Source: Heracleum sosnowskyi
Taxonomy: Eukaryota; Streptophyta; Magnoliopsida; Apiales; Apiaceae
Length of the DNA stretch: 64,000 nucleotides
Direction of reading: 5' to 3'
NCBI GenBank assembly: GCA_030848705.1
Contig: CM061235.1
Coordinates: 138,453,228 to 138,517,227 of the forward strand
In this document: positions 56,398 to 64,000 of the stretch, piece after piece
Numbering within the stretch: the stretch's first letter is position 1
Layout of the letters: the number at the start of each line of letters is the position of its first letter
Position numbers and translations under genes: made by a program
The notes under the pieces: model-generated
Told to the model about the DNA's origin: nothing
Databases searched by the model: none
The model's input: the letters and a program-made list of their open reading frames with translations, nothing else

Positions 56398-59300
56398 TTG
56401 CAGGGTAAGGTTAAAAGCTCAAAGGTTGTGTGGATTCTGGATAGTGGCTGTTCTAGACACATGACAGGTGAAGAGTCCCTGCTTATAGAGGTGGTTAAGA
56501 AGACCGACCCGATTGTAACCTTTGAAGATGACAGCAAAGGATTCACTACGGGATATGGTAAATTGAAAGCTGGAAATGTCATCATTGAAAACATCTCTCT
56601 TGTTGAAGGATTAAAGCACAATCTTCTAAGTATCAGTCAATTCTGTGATAAAGGCTACAATATAGATTTCAGAAAGGACAAGTGCTTGATCACCAACAGG
56701 AAGGATGAGAAGCTTACTCTACTGGGAGTGAGAAAAGGGAATTTGTTTATAGCTGACTTAAGTTCTACCAGTGAAGGAGAAGTTACATGTTTCTATGCAA
56801 AGGCATCTTCAGAACAAAGTTGGCTATGGCACAAGAAGCTCTCACATTTGAACTTCAAAACTATGAACTCTTTGGTAAAGAGAGAGTTAGTGAGAGGGTT
56901 GCCCCTGATGGAATTCAATCAGGAGGGACTATGTGAAGCATGTGAAAAGGGGAAGTCGAAGAAAGCATCACATGGAAGCAAAGGAATGACAAGCATTACT
57001 GAACCATTACAGCTGATTCATATGGATTTATTTGGTCCAGTTAATGTTATGTCACTTTTAAGAAACAGATATGCATTGGTGATGGTGGATGACTACTCCA
57101 AGTACACGTGGGTGTTGTTCATACAAACAAAGGATGAAGCAACACAACTAATCATTGATCACATCAAGAAGATAGAAGTGGAAGCTAAGCTACCTGTGCG
57201 GTCAATCAGATCAGACAATGGAACTGAATTCAAGAATGCAGTTCTAAATGATTTCTGCTCAGAGAAAGGAATATCAAGACAGTTTTCAGCACCAAGAACT
57301 CCTCAACAGAATGGAGTAGTGGAAAGGAAGAACATGACCTTGGTTGAAGCAGCAAGGACCATGCTGAGTGAATCAAAACTTCCCATTTACTTTTGGGCTG
57401 AAGCAGTGAATACAGCTTGCTACACTCAGAATCGAACCCTGATCAACAAAGATCATGAAAAGACTCCGTATGAGTTAATGGCCAACAAGAAGCCAACACT
57501 GAAGTACTTTCATGTGTTTGGTGCAAAGTGCTTTGTACTTAAAGATGGAGAACATCTTGGCAAGTTTGATGCCAAAGCAGATGAAGGCATTTTTCTGGGC
57601 TATTCTCTGGAATCTAAGGCTTTCATGGTATATGTGATTGAAGATAAGAAGGTGTTGGAAAGCTTTAATGTAACATTTGACGACACTAAAAGACCAGGCC
57701 TGCAAATTGGAGAGAACTCTGAATCCTTGGTATTTGAAAATCTATCAGGAGATCTCTCTGACAATGAAGAAGTACCTGAAGTTGTTACAGTCATTAATAA
57801 TAATCATAATGATAATGATTCTGGACAAAGTGGTGACCTAAGTGGAAATCCTCAACATACAGGATCCACTAGTCAGTCTTCAGAATCAACAGATCAAACC
57901 GTCAACAACTCAGGGGGAGCAGGAGAAGGATCAACTAGTCACACTCCACAACATCTAGAACAAGGAGAATCATCAAGATCGCATCTGCCAAGACAAAGGG
58001 TATGGAATAGAGATCATCCCTTTCACTTGATCATTGGTGATCCGGACACAGGAGTGAGAACTAGGAGAACATCACAAAATGAATGTCACTATTCTGGGTT
58101 TCTTTCAGAAACAGAACCTAAGAAAGTTGAAGATGCTCTAGATGATCCAGATTGGGTGATTGCTATGCAAGAAGAACTCAATCAGTTTGAAAGGCAGAAA
58201 GTTTGGAAGCTGGTACCCAGGCCTAAGGGAAAATCTGTTATTGGAACATGATGGGTATTCAGAAATAAATTGGACGAAGATGGCATTGTAACGAGAAACA
58301 AAGCCAGACTGGTTGCTAAAGGTTACTCTCAAGAAGAGGGTATAGATTATGATGAAACCTATGCACCAGTAGCAAGACTTGAGGCCATCAGAATGTTTCT
58401 GGCATTTGCTGCACATTCCAATTACAAGGTATATCAAATGGATGTGAAGAGTGCTTTTCTGAACGGGGAGTTAGAAGAAGAAGTGTATGTGGAACAACCT
58501 CCAGGTTTTGAGGATTCAAAACTGGCAGACTTTGTGTACTTTCTATTCAAAGCTCTCTATGGACTCAAACAAGCTCCAAGGACATGGTATGACACTCTCT
58601 CTGAATTCTTACTTGAAAATGATTTTACAAGAGGCGTTGTAGACAAAACTCTCTTTGTCAAAAAGCATAAAAATGATTTGATATTGGTGCAAGTATATGT
58701 TGATGACATAATATTTGGTTCTACTAATGATGATCTATGCAAGAGATTTGCTAAGTTAATGCAGAGTCGTTATGAAATGAGCATGATGGGTGAATTGTCA
58801 TTCTTTCTTGGATTGCAAGTATACCAAAAACAAGCTGGTATATTCATTTGTCAGTCCAAGTACATCAAGGATCTTCTTAAGAAGTATCAAATGAAAGACT
58901 CATCTACAGCAAAGACTCCTATGCCAACTGCCACTAAGCTTGATAAGGATGAAACTGGTAAGAAGGTTGACATCACAGGCTACAGAGGTATGATAGGCTC
59001 ATTACTTTATCTCACTGCAAGTAGACCAGATATAATGTTTGCAACATGCTTGTGTGCTAGATTTCAGTCTGATCCTAAAGAATCTCATCTAATAGCTGTT
59101 AAGCGAATATTTAGATATCTTAAGGGGACCCCAAATCTTGGAATTTGGTACCCTAAAGATACAGGATTTGATCTTATTGGATACACAGACTCTGATTTTG
59201 CAGGTTGTAAGATTGATCGGAAGAGTACTTCAGGAAGCTGTCAGTTTCTTGGAAGAAGGTTAGTTTCCTGGCATAGCAAGAAGCATCATTCAGTGTCCAC

Positions 59301-59643
59301 ATCAACAGCTGAGGCTGAATACATTGCTGCTGGTAGCTGTTGTGCTCAGATCTTGTGGATGAGAAACCAACTCCGTGACTATGGACTTTTGTTGACAAAG
59401 ATTCCAATATTTTGTGACAACACAAGTGCCATAGCAATCTCTAACAATCCAGTTCAACACTCGAGGACGAAGCACATCGACATCAGGTATCATTTTATCC
59501 GAGACCATGTCATGAATGGAACTGTGGAGTTACACTTTGTACCCACAGAGGATCAAATTGCAGACATCTTTACTAAACCGCTTGATGAATCCACTTTCAA
59601 TAAGCTGGTTGGTGAACTTGGGATGTTAAATCTTTCTAATTGA
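56398..59643 (+). pseudogene. Pol of the SIRE-type element with one in-frame stop
   Basis: One reading frame with a single TGA at 58249-58251 between integrase tail and reverse transcriptase (after KGKSVIG, before WVFRNK). Protease WILDSGCSRHMTG near 56430; integrase zinc region (WLWHKKLSHL, CEAC) and catalytic D (IHMDLFGP), D (RSDNGTEF), E (PQQNGVVERKN); reverse transcriptase with DVKSAFLNGELEEEVY and YVDDIIFGS near 58700; RNase H with YTDSDFAGC, STAEAEYIA and the ending HIDIRYHFIRDH, DIFTKPL. Stop at 59641. There is no ATG at the head; the frame opens after a TGA at 56395-56397, so synthesis would need frameshifting or readthrough from gag. The TGA also makes this copy defective unless suppressed. 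Confidence 0.88.
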
Positions 59644-60117
59644 TTTTGATTAGAAGTCAGTAACTGCAGAGAGTCCTGATGAATACATGAGTTTAAGAAT
59701 TGCTATATCCTTAGGACTCGTGAATTTATCTTCTGGAGCAATTCTCGTAGTTAGGATTATTGTACTAATTTTATGTCATAATTATGGATGATATATCTTC
59801 TGGCATTTAATTGGTTATTAATTCTAAAAATTATTTAAGTGCTAATATTTGTTCTAAATATTCAAGCATTTATTTAATTTGAATTAATTTACTTTGTTTT
59901 TAACATTGTAGATTAATGCAGCATAATTGTTTAGATTTCAATTGGTTAATATCACTCAATGATATTTAATTGATTTTATTCTAAGAAAATTGTGAATTTT
60001 CTGTTAAGAATTGATTTTGGTGAATTTTAAAAGATTTATTAAAATTAAAATTTGACAGGAAATACAAAAAGTCTGATTTTTAGAACATGAACAGGTTTTA
60101 AAATGAAGACAGAAGCA

Positions 60118-60560
60118 AAAAGTATCGAATTTAGGAAATTCGATAGTTTTTCAAGTACATTGATAAATCTATCGAAAGTTAATTTCGATGGTTTTTGAAA
60201 AGGAAAAAGAAAATCTATCGAAAACATTTCTCGATACTTTTTGAAATTACTTTTAAAAATATATCGAAGTGAATTTTTATAATTTCTTATGTAATTCTCG
60301 ATAGTTTTTATAAAGTTTCTGAAAATATATCGAATGGAATTCACTTTATTTCAAAATATGAATTCTCGATAGTTTTTCAGAATTACCTCGATAGTTTTTG
60401 GTTTTAACAAAGAAAAAACTCTCGATGGTTTTTCAAAAAGGTTGATTTAAATTCTTATCTTTAAATAATTCGATAGTTTTTCAAAAACTATCGAAGAAAA
60501 TTTACCTCTTTTGCCCCTACAAGAAAACCATCGATAGTTCATTTTAAAACTATCGAACCA
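60118..60560. repeat. Cluster of TCGATAG palindromic motifs before the env-position ORF
   Basis: About 16 copies of a TCGATAG/TCGATGG core or its complement in 440 bp, usually next to TTTTT or AAAAA. At 60469-60495 two 13-base arms (TTCGATAGTTTTT and its complement) form a perfect 27-bp palindrome. The motif is the same as in the element's LTR. Confidence 0.9.
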
Positions 60561-60595
60561 GGATTGACAAGTTTACCCCTATAAGTTTTAAATAG

Positions 60596-60603
60596 TATAA
60601 AAA
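60596..60603 (+). promoter_or_regulatory. Putative TATA box for the env-position ORF
   Basis: TATAAAAA in AATAGTATAAAAACGTGCC, followed after about 25-40 bp by a C/T-rich stretch (CTTTTCTTCTCATTCTTCAC), the form of a plant core promoter. It sits just after the palindrome cluster and about 490 bp before the ATG. Inferred only. Confidence 0.4.
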
Positions 60604-61088
60604 CGTGCCTTAGACTCTTTTCTTCTCATTCTTCACAGATCTGAGAATTACAAAGCTGCCGTTTATATATACTTACAAATATTTTACAGTTTCAAAAACA
60701 AGATTCGATAGTTTCTTCAATTTTAAACCGAGTAAAACTTAAGATTATTACTGTTGTTCACTGTTGATTCTCTTTTGACAGTGAATAGTTGTTTGTTTTT
60801 GAGTTTTGAAAGATAGTGGAGAAGAAACCATCGAACCAAGCTTTGAACCACAAGTCGATTGTTAACAGAACACTCTTTAGAAGTCAATTGCTTAAACAAT
60901 TGAGTTCTCTTGATTTTGGTGGATAGTTGGTTTTAACAATTAGGGTTCTTAATTTGATAGTTTTCGAAATTCTGTATTAAAGGAAAAGGGGTTAATTTTG
61001 TTAAGGGTTGATTAATTAGAAATAATTAATTAATTTAAGTGAAAAATTAGTTTTGGTTTAAATTGATTTTCTGGAAATTTGAAAAACA

Positions 61089-64000
61089 ATGGCTGGAGAA
61101 TTTATCGTAACCAAGACTAATCATGTCTCGTTCCAAAACTTGCAATCCATAACGAACTTACAGTTTCGTGCATGGGCAGAGTTTTTGAACACACGTTCAT
61201 TAGTGGCATACGCTGTGAGTACTCTCGTGGTCCTTTGTATTGATCAATTGACTGCGTTGTACACATCCGCCACGGATACAAGTGAGAATAATGTGAGATC
61301 CTTCAGTTTTGTTGTGCCAGGGGGCAGAACAATAAGGGTGACGGAACATGACTTTAACAGAATACTTCATTTTCCTACAGAAAACCTTGTTCCGGATCCC
61401 ACAACTGAGGAAATACATGTTTTCTTCACTCTTATCAGAAGTCAACAACCTAACTTCTTGGTGGGAGAGTTCCTAAAGCATTTCCTGCCAAAGCCATGGA
61501 ATTTTTTCTTTCATACCCTGATACATGTTTTTACTGCCAAGCTAACAAATCTGCATGGCATTCCCTTATTCCTTCAAAAGATAGGGTTTGCCATTGCGAA
61601 CAACAGGCATATTAACATAGGACGGATCGTGATTGATCAAGTAATTCTGTGCATGGGACCACTGGATGAAAGAACAGGCATAAATGAAGATGTGCTCTGT
61701 TTCTATCCTAGGTTCCTACAGCTAATTCTCAATGATATCTTAACAGATAATGAACGCGAGATCTTTGAAGGTGAAGCCAACCAGGAGTGTATGAGAATGA
61801 AGAGCAATGCCATAACCGCTCTCATTAGGAAGAACAACTATCTTCCAGGGGTACCCACTGTTCTCACTGAATATCTAAGAACAGTGCCCCTACCACTTCT
61901 ACCCCCAGGGGAACAGGTAAATCAAGGTAACATTCCACAACCTGAACCTGTAATGGCACCTGTACCAATGGATGTTGATCCAGAGCCCTTAGTGGCCATT
62001 CCTGACCAGGAGGTTGCAAACCCACAACCTCTAACCACGGTCGAAGAGCCTTTGGAAGAGCCAAATGAAAACATAAACGAACCTCCTTCCCCTACTATAC
62101 CCATTCAAGAACCATCCATGAGTGTAGAGGGAGATAGTGCCAAAGCAGCACCACATAAGGAGATACACCCTTCAACAACAGCTCTGCCTTCCTCTAAAAG
62201 GAGAAGAACAGAAACCGAGGCAACTGTTGATACTTCATTTCTCTCATCCAAAGTGCCCTTTACTGATTTTTCTGATGCTGATTGGGCTACGCTAACGAAA
62301 GCAATATCTGAACCAATAGCTCAATCAAGTAAGGAAGAATTGACGGAAACAACTGGTGTTCCGACCATATTACGGTCAGGTTCACTGGTTGAAGGTTCTA
62401 AGAACCAAGGGTCTTCACAGACGTCGAGAGAAGGCTTTGACCTAAATGCACAATCTAAAAGGTCATTGTCTACCTCCCCAAATGGAACATATCTGGATCC
62501 TGCGGGTAAAGGGTCTGACGTAGGTGCAGATCGGAAACTCGTTGACAGTGAATCAATTACTATTGAGGAGTCAACTGAGGTGAAGTCTTTACAGACTCAC
62601 GAGGAAGATTCGGGATCTCTGCTGTTAAAAGAGCATGTTTCTAACCCCCTAGAGATTCAAACTCTAGATCCTTTAAAGGATATATCATCTAAGGATGATC
62701 AGCAACTTGGTTTATCCAAGGACGGGGACTTGCGAAGCCCCATTGCACCACTGGTGACCTCCTTAAGGACGGCTACGGTGATCTCTTCTGCAGGTACAAT
62801 CAGCACAAAGGATTTGAGTGAAACAAAAACACTTACACCTGGCCTGAGTGGGAAAGGAAAAATGATTCAAACACCGACAGAAACGTTGAGTGTACACCCA
62901 GAGCCAAATGTGAGGAGTGACACCCTAACCCTACCTAATATTAATGATATGCTGTTACCAACAGAAAGAGAGCTACAAGTTCAATCTTCCCTCAAGGAGA
63001 TGACAGTTCGAGACAAAGAAGGAAATCCACTTTTCAAGGTTCCACTGCGACCTTCCTTTGACCAAGGGATCTCCTCCAGTCAAGACAATGTTTCTTTAAA
63101 GTCTATTCAAGAGAAAGTTGACTTGGCTGCAGCTGATTCCAGAAGAACATTCAGGGTCATTGGCAGTGCATCTGGCACTATAACAGGTACGAAGCAGGCA
63201 GTGGACTCCTTAAAGAAGGAAGCTATGGAAGAACTAATCGAGCTGAGGATGGACGTCAGGGAACTTAAAGATGGATTCATGAATGAAGTAACTGCACTGT
63301 CTCAAGGACATGAAGCTTTGAAAGAAGACGTTCTGGTTATCCGGGATGGTCAAGCGCGGGTAAAAGATGCAATGAATACCCTTTCACGAGTGGAGTCTAA
63401 GATAAACAAGAGGCTGGATCACATGGAAAAGACTACCAACTCAAGATTGGAGAACATTGACCTGTCGCTAGCTTCTATAAATGAGTTTAATAAGCAGCTT
63501 ATGGATTTCTTGGAGAATCAAGGTGACGGAGTACAGTCTATATGGAGTATGCTAAAGAACCAACAATCTGGACAACCTGGTCCTTCCTATCAGCAACCTG
63601 ATCCTTCTAATATCTTTTATGCTGAGGATGCTTTTATCGAGGATTCCTCAACTAAGGGGGAGAAAGTTGGAGAAGGGGTGAAGGATAAATGGGGAGTTTG
63701 GGAGACTGTTGAGGCTATTCCAATCAGGCAGTACTGGATTGAGGAGCTTGTAGAGGAAGACAAGGAAAGTGAAGAGGAATTTGAGGTCATGCATGAGCAA
63801 CCTATTCAAGAGGAGCATGAGCCATATTATCCAGAGCCAATAGAACATCCTATCTTGGATGATGATATGGAAGAAGCAAATTCTCTATCACCTGAAGAAG
63901 AAGCTGCCTTGGAAGCAATAAGAGCTCAGAGAGCTGCAATAGATGCCATGCAAGCTGAGAAGGAGAAACAACAAGCAATTCTGAGAAGTGAAAAGCTAAA
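61089..64000 (+). CDS. Env-position long ORF of the SIRE-type element (partial, open at window edge)
   Basis: From the ATG at 61089 the frame is open for 970 codons to the edge of the window. Residues about 35-215 form a globular region (RTIRVTEHDFNRILHFP, KPWNFFFHTLIHVFTAKL, NNRHINIGRIVIDQVI) resembling the putative plant transposon protein domain. It is followed by a Pro/Glu-rich part (about 275-360), a basic patch SSKRRRTE near 370 that could be a nuclear signal, a long Ser/Thr/acidic region, a probable coiled coil (about 700-810, LIELRMDVRELKDGF, INKRLDHMEKTTNSRLEN), and a Glu-rich end. No signal peptide and no clear transmembrane anchor are visible, so an envelope role is not supported by sequence; position is the only reason for that name. 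Function unknown. Confidence 0.75.
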   Translation, partial: MAGEFIVTKTNHVSFQNLQSITNLQFRAWAEFLNTRSLVAYAVSTLVVLCIDQLTALYTSATDTSENNVRSFSFVVPGGRTIRVTEHDFNRILHFPTENLVPDPTTEEIHVFFTLIRSQQPNFLVGEFLKHFLPKPWNFFFHTLIHVFTAKLTNLHGIPLFLQKIGFAIANNRHINIGRIVIDQVILCMGPLDERTGINEDVLCFYPRFLQLILNDILTDNEREIFEGEANQECMRMKSNAITALIRKNNYLPGVPTVLTEYLRTVPLPLLPPGEQVNQGNIPQPEPVMAPVPMDVDPEPLVAIPDQEVANPQPLTTVEEPLEEPNENINEPPSPTIPIQEPSMSVEGDSAKAAPHKEIHPSTTALPSSKRRRTETEATVDTSFLSSKVPFTDFSDADWATLTKAISEPIAQSSKEELTETTGVPTILRSGSLVEGSKNQGSSQTSREGFDLNAQSKRSLSTSPNGTYLDPAGKGSDVGADRKLVDSESITIEESTEVKSLQTHEEDSGSLLLKEHVSNPLEIQTLDPLKDISSKDDQQLGLSKDGDLRSPIAPLVTSLRTATVISSAGTISTKDLSETKTLTPGLSGKGKMIQTPTETLSVHPEPNVRSDTLTLPNINDMLLPTERELQVQSSLKEMTVRDKEGNPLFKVPLRPSFDQGISSSQDNVSLKSIQEKVDLAAADSRRTFRVIGSASGTITGTKQAVDSLKKEAMEELIELRMDVRELKDGFMNEVTALSQGHEALKEDVLVIRDGQARVKDAMNTLSRVESKINKRLDHMEKTTNSRLENIDLSLASINEFNKQLMDFLENQGDGVQSIWSMLKNQQSGQPGPSYQQPDPSNIFYAEDAFIEDSSTKGEKVGEGVKDKWGVWETVEAIPIRQYWIEELVEEDKESEEEFEVMHEQPIQEEHEPYYPEPIEHPILDDDMEEANSLSPEEEAALEAIRAQRAAIDAMQAEKEKQQAILRSEKL

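Larger units (their letters stand above)
59644..61088. other. Spacer between pol and the env-position ORF
   Basis: 1.4 kb AT-rich non-coding sequence. It holds the TCGATAG palindrome cluster (60118-60560), a TATA-like site (60596-60603), and about 480 bp of apparent leader before the ATG at 61089. Confidence 0.7.
52550..64000 (+). mobile_element. Ty1/copia SIRE (Maximus)-type retrotransposon, 3' end outside the window
   Basis: Layout: 5' LTR, primer binding site, long gag, pol, a long spacer and an env-position reading frame, as in the SIRE lineage. It is at least 11.45 kb and unfinished at the window edge, so the 3' LTR and target duplication cannot be checked. It interrupts a copia relic at 52549/52550. 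Confidence 0.85.

Noticed and set aside
60118..60560. CRISPR array
   Set aside because: The repeats are palindromic motifs with irregular spacing in a plant retrotransposon, not regular repeats with spacers.
61864..62104. Minus-strand frames inside the env-position ORF
   Set aside because: They are low-complexity shadows of the Pro/Glu-rich plus-strand protein.

Overview
The window looks like nuclear DNA of a flowering plant, probably a eudicot. It has intron-rich genes with GT..AG splicing, an AGO1 gene with a miR168-like site, S-domain receptor kinases, and transposons of typical plant lineages. I cannot name the species. Coding sequence not derived from transposons is limited to a partial cell-wall-type proline-rich gene at the left edge (minus, with a frame break), two tandem S-domain receptor-like kinases (15122-18112 and 28437-31401, plus, 7 exons each, nearly identical exon sizes), and a complete ARGONAUTE1-type gene (32690-43292, minus, 21 coding exons, 1094 aa predicted, plus a 5' UTR intron and TATA box).

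The rest is mostly mobile DNA. Left block (0.5-13 kb): an internally deleted PIF/Harbinger transposon (533-2784), then a nearly intact Ty3/gypsy Tat-lineage retrotransposon on the minus strand (3260-12826) with 356-bp LTRs differing at 6 sites and a perfect 5-bp target duplication GTGGT. It carries an extra antisense gene with its own apparent promoter and introns. Middle block (18-28 kb): AT-rich DNA between the two kinases with Helitrons, MITEs, a tRNA-like pol III relic, and a pogo/Emigrant-type element sitting about 100 bp upstream of the second kinase start. The AGO1 gene holds a roughly 3.7-kb Helitron in one intron.

Right block (44.8-64 kb): a Helitron cluster in both orientations, a decayed Ty1/copia relic, and inserted into that relic a large SIRE-type Ty1/copia element starting at 52550. 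This element has a 1268-bp 5' LTR, a gag with two zinc knuckles, a pol with one in-frame stop, and an open reading frame of at least 970 codons in the env-like position that runs off the right edge. Before that reading frame lies a striking cluster of TCGATAG palindromes, also present in the LTR, followed by a TATA-like site.

The two kinases are cell-surface receptors and AGO1 is the slicer of the microRNA pathway. The sequence shows no functional link between them beyond proximity. The most unusual material is in the accessory reading frames and control-like sequences of the two large retrotransposons.
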